Shown here: positions 34,431-42,882 of the stretch, piece by piece | Layout: each line of letters begins with the position of its first letter | How positions within the stretch are numbered: the stretch's first letter is position 1 | Source of the DNA: Vampirovibrionales bacterium | GTDB lineage: Bacteria > Cyanobacteriota > Vampirovibrionia > Vampirovibrionales > Vampirovibrionaceae | Direction of reading: 5' to 3' | Assembly (NCBI GenBank): GCA_029262635.1 | Contig: JAJCZA010000005.1 | Location: 372,001 to 436,000, forward strand | Length of the DNA: 64,000 bases | Position numbers and translations under genes: made by a program | The notes under the pieces: model-generated | What the model was told of the DNA's origin: nothing | Seen by the model: only the letters and a program-made list of their open reading frames with translations | The model's database searches: none

Positions 34431-35585
34431 ATGTATATCGAACCGATTCAAAAAAATATTGTATTGCCACTGGAGAAAGGGCTGAATGCCCTTTTTACTC
34501 AGCGGTATAATCCTTTCTACTACCATGGAGCCCTACCCAACCTGTTTCTCTGGGTGTTGTTTTTAACAGGGCTCTTGTTGTTGGTTTATTATCAGCCTAC
34601 ATTGGCCACGGCCTATCCGTCCATGAAGTTTATTACCTATGAAGCGCCTTTTGGGAATGCTATGCGTTCGCTTCACCGGTATGCGGCAGATGGGATGATG
34701 ATTTTTGTGTTGATTCATCTCTGCCGGGTCTGGTTCACGGATCGTTTTCGTGAATACCGAATTATTCCTTGGCTTTCCGGAATTGTCTTGTTGATTGCTC
34801 TTTTCGTTGTAGGTTTAACCGGGTATATGCTGATTTGGGATCAGGATGCCGTGGCGCTGACGAACATGACTCTTTCTGGTATTCAATCCTTGCCGTTTGT
34901 AGGGCCTGCGATGGCTAGTTTTCTGATGGGTACGTGGATCAGTGGGGAGTCGATTATTACCAACTATACGGTGACTAGTATTTTGGTTTTCCATTTAGGC
35001 TTGCCATTATTGATGATGTTTCTTTTGTGGTGGCACTATCTACGGATTACCCGACCGGTCACCGATCCACCGCTGGCTCTTATGTTTATGTTGTTAGGAG
35101 GCCTCTTCCTGACAGCGGGCCTTTCTCCAGTAATTCTTGGTGATCAGGCCCCGTCGGATTTGAATGTGGTGAGCGGAAAACTGGATTTTGATCTTCTGTT
35201 TACCTTCCCACAATATTTGGTAACAGCCTTAGGTTGGGACGTGGCAGTTGCCTGGTTGTTTGTTCTGGGTATTCCGGTCTTGCTGTTGGCGTTGCCTTAC
35301 CTTCAGAAAAAGGCTATGCGAGGTCAATATGCCCATGTGGTGTTTGAGAACTGTACAGGGTGTTCTCTTTGCTATAATGATTGTCCCTATGAAGCCATCA
35401 CTATGGTGGCTCGGGAGAAAAATGATGGTACCCGCTTTAAGCGAATGGCAATGGTTGATCCGGGGCGTTGCGCCAATTGCGGTTTATGTGTTGGCGCTTG
35501 TGCCTTCAAGGCCATTGATATTCCACGGTGCGAGTCACCTGATGTCCTTCAAGAAATTGAGCGATCACTGAGCGCAAGTTTATAA
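34431..35585 (+). CDS. Cytochrome b fused to a 2[4Fe-4S] ferredoxin domain
   Basis: From ATG 34431 (after AGGAGAAAGG) the 384-residue protein begins with a cytochrome b6-like region. All four heme ligands are present: His82 and His96 in helix B (SLHRYAADGMMIFVLIHL), His188 and His202 in helix D (VFHLGLPLLMMFLLWWHY). Two to three more helices follow. Residues 300-365 form a bacterial ferredoxin domain with C308-x2-C311-x2-C314-x3-C318 and C347-x2-C350-x2-C353-x3-C357. The ferredoxin would lie in the cytoplasm, near heme bH. With the MvhD-like gene next to it, this looks like an electron gate between the quinone pool and a soluble carrier. Confidence 0.9.
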   Translation: MYIEPIQKNIVLPLEKGLNALFTQRYNPFYYHGALPNLFLWVLFLTGLLLLVYYQPTLATAYPSMKFITYEAPFGNAMRSLHRYAADGMMIFVLIHLCRVWFTDRFREYRIIPWLSGIVLLIALFVVGLTGYMLIWDQDAVALTNMTLSGIQSLPFVGPAMASFLMGTWISGESIITNYTVTSILVFHLGLPLLMMFLLWWHYLRITRPVTDPPLALMFMLLGGLFLTAGLSPVILGDQAPSDLNVVSGKLDFDLLFTFPQYLVTALGWDVAVAWLFVLGIPVLLLALPYLQKKAMRGQYAHVVFENCTGCSLCYNDCPYEAITMVAREKNDGTRFKRMAMVDPGRCANCGLCVGACAFKAIDIPRCESPDVLQEIERSLSASL

Positions 35586-35597
35586 GGGAAATGTAAC

Positions 35598-36026
35598 ATG
35601 GTTGCTAATGAGATTAAATTAATTGGAATCGTTTGTGAGCGTAGCGTGGATTTGACGGATCGCTTGGACGAAAATGGTTGTTTGAAAGAGGATGCTACGG
35701 TTAAGATTATTCAGGTACCCTGTAGCGGCTTAATCCAACCGATTATGATGGAGACCGCTTTAAAAAATGGGGCTCAAGGTTGCTTTGCAACAGGGTGTCG
35801 TATGGGTGACTGTCATTATCGGGATGGGAACCGATTCCTTCAACATCGACTTGAAGGCACTCGTATGCCTAAGCTAAAGCCTTCGGTGGATAAGGAGCGG
35901 GTAGAGGCTTACTGGTTATCAGCCCTTGAATATGAGAAGTTAAAGCATTTAATTGATGAATTTAGAAGCACGACAGATAAATTAGGTCTTCCAGAGAAAA
36001 AAATGGCGAACGCTTCAGCAAGTTAA
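35598..36026 (+). CDS. MvhD/FrhD-like [2Fe-2S] electron-transfer protein
   Basis: The 142-residue protein matches the MvhD family (delta subunit of F420-nonreducing hydrogenase; also fused to HdrA-type proteins). The conserved Cys are in VPCSGLIQPIMM and GAQGCFATGCRMGDCHYRDGN. MvhD carries a [2Fe-2S] cluster and passes electrons between soluble dehydrogenases and heterodisulfide-reductase-like partners. It is 12 nt downstream of the cytochrome b-ferredoxin fusion, so the two probably interact at the cytoplasmic face. No hydrogenase or HdrA gene is in the window. Confidence 0.85.
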   Translation: MVANEIKLIGIVCERSVDLTDRLDENGCLKEDATVKIIQVPCSGLIQPIMMETALKNGAQGCFATGCRMGDCHYRDGNRFLQHRLEGTRMPKLKPSVDKERVEAYWLSALEYEKLKHLIDEFRSTTDKLGLPEKKMANASAS

Positions 36027-36090
36027 ATTTTTGATTGCAGGCTAGCGGGAATAATGAAATAAAGTTATATTAAATAAGGAAGAAAATGCC

Positions 36091-36204
36091 ATGGAAAAAC
36101 ATAACGAACAAATCAGCATGTTCATGAAAAATGTGTGGTTTTACCTGTTATTTTTTATCCTCTTAATGGCCATGGCGAGTTACGGACTCATTGCGGAGTC
36201 CTAA
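36091..36204 (+). CDS. 37-residue single-helix membrane protein
   Basis: The product has a short polar N-terminus (MEKHNEQISMFMKN) and one membrane helix (VWFYLLFFILLMAMASYGLIA). TAAGGA precedes the ATG at a normal distance. It resembles the tiny structural subunits of respiratory and b6f complexes in shape only. It lies between the MvhD-like gene and a four-helix protein of the same orientation. Confidence 0.55.
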   Translation: MEKHNEQISMFMKNVWFYLLFFILLMAMASYGLIAES

Positions 36205-36252
36205 AGAAAATATAGCCTAAAAGAGAATATAGATAGAGGAGCAAAAGGGCTG

Positions 36253-36735
36253 ATGACAACAGAACATGAGAACAATCACGAACAAGAGCATGGTCGTGTG
36301 GCTGATTTTTTTCACCACCATGGGGTCACCTTCTTTTTTGGCTGCCTGTTTTTACTAATGATGGTTTTTGGGTTGATCATGAGTGGTGCGGTCGATGTGC
36401 CTGCGGGTGCTGAAGGGGGCTATACACAAGTACCCGTGAATGCGTTGTTTATTTTGCTTGCTTTTGGGGGCGCGATGGCATTTACGTTCCTCTGGCCACG
36501 GTGGATGGGCCTCTATTTGATTGTGATTCTGGTGATGGCCTTTGCTTTTCAATCGTCCTTTGAATTTGCAACAGAGGCTGCTAATACGCAAACACAGGCA
36601 CCGGGAAACCATTCACCGGCTCCATTTTTGTCTATGGTTTATCTGTTGTTTGCCATTTATGGTACTTTTTTCATGTTTTCCGGCCCGTTGAAAGAAGCTC
36701 TGTTTGGCGCATCAGAGGATGTATCGGACGAGTAA
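36253..36735 (+). CDS. Four-helix membrane protein of the respiratory locus
   Basis: The 160-residue product has a His-rich N-terminus (ENNHEQEHGRVADFFHHHGV) followed by four hydrophobic helices (TFFFGCLFLLMMVFGLIM, ALFILLAFGGAMAFTFLW, GLYLIVILVMAFAF, FLSMVYLLFAIYGTFFMF). No family recognised. The His cluster could bind metal or heme. It is the last gene of the respiratory run; rpsP follows after 141 bp. Confidence 0.65.
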   Translation: MTTEHENNHEQEHGRVADFFHHHGVTFFFGCLFLLMMVFGLIMSGAVDVPAGAEGGYTQVPVNALFILLAFGGAMAFTFLWPRWMGLYLIVILVMAFAFQSSFEFATEAANTQTQAPGNHSPAPFLSMVYLLFAIYGTFFMFSGPLKEALFGASEDVSDE

Positions 36736-36876
36736 CCGAGAGTCCTGCTGAGGTTCTATTTTGAGTTGATCATCATGGATGGCTTGCCAGTGTGATTGGC
36801 TTTGTGCTACAACTGAGGCTCACTTATGATTTGTAATTAATGTGCGATAAACTGATTTTGTAGGAGAAAGCACCGA

Positions 36877-37263
36877 ATGGTTAAGATCCGCTTAAAGCGC
36901 CTAGGCCGTAAAAAAAGACCCTTTTACCGTATTGTAGTCACTGATATTCGTAATCGACGCGATGGAAAGCCTTTGGCTGAATTAGGTTACTATAACCCTC
37001 TGAGTAAAGAATTGAAACTGGATAAAATCACCGCATTAGACTGGGTATCAAAAGGGGCTCAGCCTTCTGACACGGTAAAGCGTTTAATTGATAAAGCGCC
37101 AGAGTCAGGCGAATTGATTACGCTGGAGAAAGCTCAAAAAGAGCGTGTTTCGAAAAAGGTCAAGGCCAAACAACAGGCTGAAGCTGAAGCGAAAAAAGAA
37201 GCCGAAGCGGCGGCTAAGGCGTCTGAAGAAGTTCCGGCTGAAGAGGCAACCGCTGAAGCTTAG
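36877..37263 (+). CDS. rpsP: 30S ribosomal protein S16
   Basis: The N-terminal 80 residues are a standard bS16: [54 protein letters not shown]. The remaining 45 residues are an Ala/Glu/Lys-rich extension, probably disordered, absent from E. coli S16. TAGGAG precedes the ATG. A strong terminator follows at 37292. The usual neighbours rimM and trmD are absent. Confidence 0.96.
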   Translation: MVKIRLKRLGRKKRPFYRIVVTDIRNRRDGKPLAELGYYNPLSKELKLDKITALDWVSKGAQPSDTVKRLIDKAPESGELITLEKAQKERVSKKVKAKQQAEAEAKKEAEAAAKASEEVPAEEATAEA

Positions 37264-37291
37264 GACGCGGCTCGATTTCTTTTAATGTAAT

Positions 37292-37331
37292 AAAAAACAC
37301 CTTTTTTGTGAAAAGCGAGAAAGGTGTTTTT
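37292..37331. terminator. Bidirectional rho-independent terminator
   Basis: AAAAACACCTTT pairs with AAAGGTGTTTTT across a purine-rich loop, giving a U-run on either strand. It serves rpsP and the convergent gene ending at 37351. Confidence 0.8.
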
Positions 37332-37350
37332 ACGTGAATGCTTTGTTCTT

Positions 37351-38640
37351 TTATTTCCGGGCGCTTTGGCTCCGGGTCTTTTCCAGAGCAACCAGTGCAT
37401 CACCGCCCACCAGTAATCCAAGGTGATCTCGGGCGCTAATGTAATGACGGTGTGCATTTTCTTCCTGAAGTAAAATACTGTTGTAAAGAGCATCCAACAC
37501 TGGTTGCAAGGCGTCGTTTATGTTGGGCGTGTTGGAGGCTGTTGCTATTTCTTCTGGTGAGCCTGCTGGATCGGTTGATATCACTTCTGGAGTGGAGAGG
37601 GCATACTGTTCCGCATAGTATTTGCCCAGGTTGTGTTTGGACTCCCGTGCCAGCTTCCATTGGGCTTCTTTATGGCGATAGCTATAATAGGCTTCAATTA
37701 CACTGGTTTGAAGCCTTTCCACCTCTTTAGCGAGAATCAACATGTCCGCATCGGTGACTCGACTCATGGCGGATACAGAGGGGTCGCCATCCATCAAATC
37801 CTGCACCAACCCGCCGCCCAAAACACCGGCAGGGGTACCTGTCCAGATTGATGCGGCAGTTCCGGTGAGTTGAGTTAGGTTTTGGAATAAACGCTTGGTA
37901 AAAGAGACCTGATCAACAGGCTGTCCTGTCGCACTTCGTCGGGAGAGCTTTTCGATGGCAAATCGAATGGAGCCACTGCGCTCAATAGCAGCTTGCCAGA
38001 GCATGGTAATGTCGTTGAGTGCTAATTCTTCGTCATCTCGTAGTTCGTTGAAAATGGCCTGATGTTCCCGATGGAGTCCTTGGGTGAGTTTTTCTACTTC
38101 CTGCCGAAGCTCAGGACTTAGGCTAGCGAGAAAATCCTCGGCTGAAGGCTTTTTGGAGGCTTCCAGATCGTCAGACAAATCTTCAATAAGTTTGTCTGAG
38201 GGGAGATGAGAGGTTGTTTCTTCGGACTGCGACGTTTCAGAAGGAGGGCTTTGACTTTCTGTCGTGGGGAGGATTGGAAGCTCACTCGTTTCAACGGTCG
38301 TTTCTGTTTTTACAGATGTGCTTACGATGGGTGTATTTATGGAAGGTAAGGTCGACTGGAACGTCTCAGGTAAACTCTTTTCGTTTCCAGAGGGTGTGAG
38401 TTCCGGCGGGGCGGTTTCAAAAGAAGGCGTGGTTTCTAGTGTATCGATCTGAAGTCTCGTAGTGGGCAAGCCAGCGGATGTACCGGATTCTGGAGGTGAA
38501 GCGTGGTTGTTTTCCGTTAGAAGTTCCGGGGGGGTTTCAATAATGGAGGGAAGCACCGCATGAGACAAGGAAGCGTTGGAAAATGTCATACTCAAGGCAA
38601 GGCCGAGTGCTAGCATACGGATGTTTCGGAGAGGATGCAT
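37351..38640 (-). CDS. Exported TolC-like helical protein (paralogue of upstream gene)
   Basis: From ATG 38640 the 429-residue product starts with a signal peptide (MLALGLALSMTFSNASLSHA). A Thr/Ser/Pro/Glu-rich region of about 170 residues follows. The rest is helical: LNDITMLWQAAIERSGSIRFAIEKL and LQTSVIEAYYSYRHKEAQWKLARESKHNLGKYYAEQYALS, the alternating pattern of TolC-type outer-membrane efflux proteins. No beta-barrel strands are obvious. ATG 38640 lies one base after the preceding stop and follows GGAGG, so the pair is coupled. The same core is seen in the upstream gene. Confidence 0.65.
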   Translation of the reverse strand: MHPLRNIRMLALGLALSMTFSNASLSHAVLPSIIETPPELLTENNHASPPESGTSAGLPTTRLQIDTLETTPSFETAPPELTPSGNEKSLPETFQSTLPSINTPIVSTSVKTETTVETSELPILPTTESQSPPSETSQSEETTSHLPSDKLIEDLSDDLEASKKPSAEDFLASLSPELRQEVEKLTQGLHREHQAIFNELRDDEELALNDITMLWQAAIERSGSIRFAIEKLSRRSATGQPVDQVSFTKRLFQNLTQLTGTAASIWTGTPAGVLGGGLVQDLMDGDPSVSAMSRVTDADMLILAKEVERLQTSVIEAYYSYRHKEAQWKLARESKHNLGKYYAEQYALSTPEVISTDPAGSPEEIATASNTPNINDALQPVLDALYNSILLQEENAHRHYISARDHLGLLVGGDALVALEKTRSQSARK

Positions 38641-38641
38641 G

Positions 38642-39772
38642 TTATAGGTTTTCCTCCGGTGATTCCTTCTTAAGGTGTTTGCCTGTGTTCGTATTGTTCG
38701 GTAATGCATCATTGAGTCTGGGTTCAGGTGGAGCCGGGGCCAGTCGAGCGGGTTTTGTGGCAATGGGTTGACTGCTGGCCCCTTCAGCCATTCTTTTTTG
38801 AAATTCTGGGCTGAAAGCCACGGTTAGCTTTAGGTTAGAAACCGAATCAGCACCCGCTAGACGTTCTAGCTTGATGCGTTGGAGTTTAGCCTCTTGGCGG
38901 AGCCGGGTTTCGTCCATCAGTGCCTTGTAGTAAGCGGTGCCTGAAGCGAGAATCGCAATTTGGTTTTGAGAGCCCAGTGCCATCGAATAGCGGACGTTAT
39001 TTTGAACCGTATTCTGGTGGGCGTTGGCCAGAGTGGCCAGGGTGCGTTTATAGTTATGGTAGGTTTCAATTAAGCTGGCTTGTAGTTCGTCAATCAGGCC
39101 TGCTAGTTGAATTTTTTCGGTGGCAGAAAGTAAGGTGTCGGGCATGACTTGGGGACCTAAGGTCAGGTTCCGAGTGGCGTCGCCTACGGCCATGGCCCCA
39201 ATATTTCGGTAAGAGCCACCACCGGGGATCATGGTGGTGGCCATGGTGATGCCTGTGATGAGCGTGTTCAGGGTTTTTCTCATGAACAGGCTGGATTGTT
39301 TTTGATGGAGCTCCACCGGTGCATGAACTTTCTCAAGAGAGAATTGAATCACCGGGTTCCTTTCCACGGTGGATTTCCAAAGGTTATCCAAATCGGCGTT
39401 GTCCAGATCGTCCTGTACTGTTCGCAGGGTCTGGTAGTCTTTAGAACTTTCCCGAATGCCCAGATCCGTATCAAGCTGGGTTATTTTGGGGCTGGCTTTT
39501 AGAACACTGGGAGTAACGGCTGGCATCATAACCACTTCATCAATGCCTTCTTCCTCTAATTCCAGTGCGTCAGGTTCGATAATAGGGTTAATGGTGGCGA
39601 CGGGAGGTAAGAAATTCCGTTGGGGCAAGCTGACAGCTTGATCCGTTCCCTTTTTCCAGAACGCATGGCTGAGGCTGTCTTGAGCAAGGCCGAAGGTGAC
39701 GAAGCCCGTCAAAAGGAGGGCTAGATTGCGGCGAGCAAAGGAAATGAAAAGATCTCGAGTAAAAATCATCAT
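38642..39772 (-). CDS. Exported TolC-like helical protein
   Basis: The 376-residue product has a signal peptide (RNLALLLTGFVTFGLAQDSLSHA). Its helical core contains LDNLWKSTVERNPVIQFSLEKV, matching the TolC-family start (LxxAxxxNPxIxxA), a Gly-rich hydrophobic stretch (TMIPGGGSYRNIGAMAVG), and a long helical hairpin (LQASLIETYHNYKRTLATLANAHQNTVQNNVRYSMALGS). The order of elements is the same as in the next gene, so the two arose by tandem duplication. A role in an envelope-spanning export channel is inferred; no ABC or RND partner is adjacent. Confidence 0.65.
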   Translation of the reverse strand: MMIFTRDLFISFARRNLALLLTGFVTFGLAQDSLSHAFWKKGTDQAVSLPQRNFLPPVATINPIIEPDALELEEEGIDEVVMMPAVTPSVLKASPKITQLDTDLGIRESSKDYQTLRTVQDDLDNADLDNLWKSTVERNPVIQFSLEKVHAPVELHQKQSSLFMRKTLNTLITGITMATTMIPGGGSYRNIGAMAVGDATRNLTLGPQVMPDTLLSATEKIQLAGLIDELQASLIETYHNYKRTLATLANAHQNTVQNNVRYSMALGSQNQIAILASGTAYYKALMDETRLRQEAKLQRIKLERLAGADSVSNLKLTVAFSPEFQKRMAEGASSQPIATKPARLAPAPPEPRLNDALPNNTNTGKHLKKESPEENL

Positions 39773-39969
39773 ATGAAAGTGCCTTTTCGAGTAAGAAGTT
39801 GGATTTATTAAAGGGATCTAAAGGTTAATGACTCGAAAGCCTTCTAATAAGTTCCCTAAAATGATGTAGGGAGTATCTCATGGTGAGAAAGGCATCGGTC
39901 CAGGAAAAATTGTGGGATAAGCGGGGAAAAGTCCGCATTGGTTTATAAATTTTAACATATTCAGACTGA

Positions 39970-40695
39970 CTAGTATTGGGTGATTTCCTCCTCCGCTTGA
40001 ACCGGCCGGTGATCGGCTAGATCGAAAGCGTAATAGTTCCCCGGCGTGATGGCCCCTTCGGTAGAATATCCTTTTTGTTCCCAGAATCCAGCTTGAACCT
40101 GATCTTCGCTGATAAAAGCCAGTCTGGAAAGCTGACTCAGCCCTTTGTAATTGAACCGGTCAAAGACCATAAACCAGAGCGGACCACCGTAAAGAGGGGG
40201 AAGAAAGGCTTCCTGTGTTTTATAACAAAGCAAGGCTTGGCTGGCGAGTGCGGTGTTTAGTGGGAGGTATTCGACATGTCCGGATAGATTGGTCTGTTTG
40301 ATCCAGGTGGCTTCGGGCTTGAGCGTTATTTTTTCGAGCAGAGTGGCGAGTGTCACCCCCTGCCAGGACGTTTTGTACGTCCAGCCCTGAGCTGAAACGG
40401 TTCGTCGTTCCTGTGTGACTTGGGGTAAGGCCAATAGCTCGTCCCAACTTAAGGTTAAATAGTTTTTAGGTGGCGGTGGTGGGGTGTTAACGTCAACTTC
40501 ACCTTCTAAAAACGGATCTTTCTCCTTGGGTTGCGGCACTTCAATTTTTCCAGAGAGATGAAGGGTGTAGGGCTTGTTTTCAATGGGCATGATTTGAGTG
40601 TATGTGGCGGGCCATGGCAGAACCGTCGTGTTATCGACGTGGTGTTTTTGAGGGGAAAGCTGGTTGCCGAACCGTTGGTAAAGGGCTTGAAACAC
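39970..40695 (-). CDS. Sulfite-oxidase-fold protein without the molybdenum Cys
   Basis: The 241-residue protein shows the oxidoreductase molybdopterin-binding (SUOX) pattern: LTLSWDELLALPQVTQERRTV, GWTYKTSWQGVTLATLLEKI, GPLWFMVFDRFNYKGLSQLSRLAF and GFWEQKGYS (matching PGFWExxGY). In catalytic members a Cys three residues before the Gly-Trp binds molybdenum. Here that position is Ser101 (SAQGW). No signal peptide is seen. It may be a non-catalytic or differently liganded member. It stands alone on the minus strand. Confidence 0.75.
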   Translation of the reverse strand: MFQALYQRFGNQLSPQKHHVDNTTVLPWPATYTQIMPIENKPYTLHLSGKIEVPQPKEKDPFLEGEVDVNTPPPPPKNYLTLSWDELLALPQVTQERRTVSAQGWTYKTSWQGVTLATLLEKITLKPEATWIKQTNLSGHVEYLPLNTALASQALLCYKTQEAFLPPLYGGPLWFMVFDRFNYKGLSQLSRLAFISEDQVQAGFWEQKGYSTEGAITPGNYYAFDLADHRPVQAEEEITQY

Positions 40696-40925
40696 GAAAG
40701 AAACTCCTGATCGTTTTTTTTCGTCTAAAATTAGTAAGAATGTTAGGGCATTCTAACACGAGCAGAACGCTTTACCCCTCTCATCGTTTCTGGGACGAAG
40801 GGAACCTGCTGTTTGATTCGTCGTCTTTTTGGAAGTACCATAGGAAGTCCCCTTGGCGACTGCTATTTATGGTATCTTTGGGCAGGAATCATGTTAACCC
40901 TGATCGGCTTTGAACATAAAGGTAA

Positions 40926-42119
40926 ATGGAATTCATGGTTATGTTTGTGAAATTTGGCTCTTTTCTACAATGGCGGCCTTTGGGGCGGCTTTTGGCCGGG
41001 CTCTTAGCGGCCTTTTTCTTGATGGGCCTTGCTATGGGGTTGGCACGGGCTCAATCCTCTCCGGCGACGGCTAATGGGGTTGCTGTTCGCCAGGTTAATA
41101 TTTCAGCAGATAAGCAATCGTTTGATGAAGAAGGCCGGACACACTTTTCTGGAAACGTGGATGTGCGGTACAAAAAAATTAAAATCACCACGAATTTAGC
41201 GACTCTGGAAATGAATGCTGTGGGTGAAGCGGATGTGGCCACGTTTTTTAACCGGCCTCATGCCATCCGAACCGAAGATAATGGGATGGAAGATCTGGTG
41301 GATGGGGATGTGATGAAGATTTTCATTAACGAAAATCGCTTTACGGCTGAAGGGGATTCTATTTCGCACATTACGACAGTGGCGCAAAACCCGGTGACCA
41401 TTCAAGCAGACTTGCAAGAATTTGATAACGAGGAAAAAACGGTTAGAGCTAATGGTAGTGTGGCAGTGGATTATGCGGAGACCAAAATTTTTAGTCCCAA
41501 GGCTATTCTGTGGATGGATGAAGCCGGTAAAGCGAAACGTGTTGTCTTTACGGGAGGCTCCCGTGCCGAAAAAGAACAAAGCGTTATTCTGAGTGAAAAA
41601 CTGACGATTATGGTGGAATCGGGCAATCTGTTGGCGGAAAAAAATGTAAAAACAAACGTGAAGACAGAAGGTAAAGACGCTTCTACGCCGCCTCGCGTGT
41701 ATATTGATTCCGATTTTCAACAGTATGATAAGGCGTCGGATACCATGCTGGCCAGTGGCAACGTTAAAATCCTGTACGGCGATTATAAAGCGTTTGGTCC
41801 GAAGGCTACGTTCCGAATGAAGAATGGGCAGGTGGATAAAATCTTTATTGCCGGACGAGGGACGATTATTACAAACGGCCGACAAGTGACGGCTGATAAA
41901 ATTGTGATTACTACCACTCCCCGGCATTTTGATGCATTGGGTAATGTGAAGAGCAAGTTTCTGACGAAAAAGTCGGTGGAAGAATCGGCTTCAGCACCGG
42001 CATCACCCTCTGGAAAGCCCGCTTTAGCCGGTGGTAGCAACGGAGGCAAGCCCAAAACAACTGGAACTACGGGAGAGAGTCCTAAAAAGAAACTACCAAA
42101 AGACGATTATCTGGATTGA
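40926..42119 (+). CDS. LptA/OstA-like LPS transport protein with three OstA repeats
   Basis: The 397-residue protein has a signal peptide (LLAGLLAAFFLMGLAMGLARA-QSS). Three OstA-type beta-jellyroll repeats follow: VNISADKQSFDEEGRTHFSGNVDVRY, TIQADLQEFDNEEKTVRANGSVAVDY and VYIDSDFQQYDKASDTMLASGNVKILY. The last 50 residues are a Ser/Gly/Lys-rich tail. E. coli LptA has one such domain; this one is longer and could span more of the periplasmic bridge. It sits 43 nt upstream of lptB and an lptF/G-type gene, so an LPS export operon is clear. Confidence 0.88.
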   Translation: MEFMVMFVKFGSFLQWRPLGRLLAGLLAAFFLMGLAMGLARAQSSPATANGVAVRQVNISADKQSFDEEGRTHFSGNVDVRYKKIKITTNLATLEMNAVGEADVATFFNRPHAIRTEDNGMEDLVDGDVMKIFINENRFTAEGDSISHITTVAQNPVTIQADLQEFDNEEKTVRANGSVAVDYAETKIFSPKAILWMDEAGKAKRVVFTGGSRAEKEQSVILSEKLTIMVESGNLLAEKNVKTNVKTEGKDASTPPRVYIDSDFQQYDKASDTMLASGNVKILYGDYKAFGPKATFRMKNGQVDKIFIAGRGTIITNGRQVTADKIVITTTPRHFDALGNVKSKFLTKKSVEESASAPASPSGKPALAGGSNGGKPKTTGTTGESPKKKLPKDDYLD

Positions 42120-42162
42120 TTAAAACGGCTTTTAAAAGCTGGAGGAGAGCTGAGCGAAGACC

Positions 42163-42882
42163 ATGGCGTTAAGTATTGAGCACCTTGTAAAAACGTATTC
42201 CGGCCGACCGGTCGTCAATGACATTTCATTTTCTATTGAGCCTGGCGAAGTGGTGGGCCTGTTAGGCCCTAACGGTGCTGGGAAGACCACATCGTTTTAT
42301 TCGGTGGTGGGTATTATTCAGCCGGATCAGGGCCATGTGATTCTGGATGGCCAGCCGATGAAAGGGTTGCCCATCCATGAGCGGGCCCGTGCCGGTATTG
42401 GCTACTTGCCTCAAGAAACCTCGGTGTTCCGAAAACTGACGGTTGAGGAGAATCTAAAGCTGGTTTTGGAGTTTCAGGATTTGACTCCGGAGCAACAAGC
42501 GGATCGAATTAATGAGCTGTTGCATGACTTTGGGTTAACCCGATTGCGTCACACACCGTCGATTCAACTGTCTGGCGGTGAGCGCCGCCGGGTGGAAATT
42601 GCTCGCGCCATTGCCGCTAACCCGTCCTACCTTCTGTTGGACGAACCCTTTACCGGGATCGATCCTATCGCCATTCAGGATATTCAGAAACTGATTGGGA
42701 TTCTGAAACATCGCGGGTTGGGTATTTTATTGACAGATCATAATCCTAAAGCGACGTTAGCGATTGTGGACCGGGCGTATATTATCCATGATGGAAAAGT
42801 GATTTTTTCTGGAACGAATCGAGAAGTGGCTGAGGAGCCGTTGGTTCGCCAGAGTTATTTAGGGGTGGATTTTGTTCTCTAA
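42163..42882 (+). CDS. lptB: LPS export ABC transporter ATPase LptB
   Basis: The 239-residue ATPase powers LPS extraction from the inner membrane. Motifs are GLLGPNGAGKTTSFY, the Q-loop YLPQETSVFRKLTVEENL, the signature LSGGERRRVEIARAIA, LLLDEPFTGIDPIAIQDI and the H-loop ILLTDHN, all as in LptB. Its stop overlaps the start of the permease gene. Confidence 0.95.
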   Translation: MALSIEHLVKTYSGRPVVNDISFSIEPGEVVGLLGPNGAGKTTSFYSVVGIIQPDQGHVILDGQPMKGLPIHERARAGIGYLPQETSVFRKLTVEENLKLVLEFQDLTPEQQADRINELLHDFGLTRLRHTPSIQLSGGERRRVEIARAIAANPSYLLLDEPFTGIDPIAIQDIQKLIGILKHRGLGILLTDHNPKATLAIVDRAYIIHDGKVIFSGTNREVAEEPLVRQSYLGVDFVL

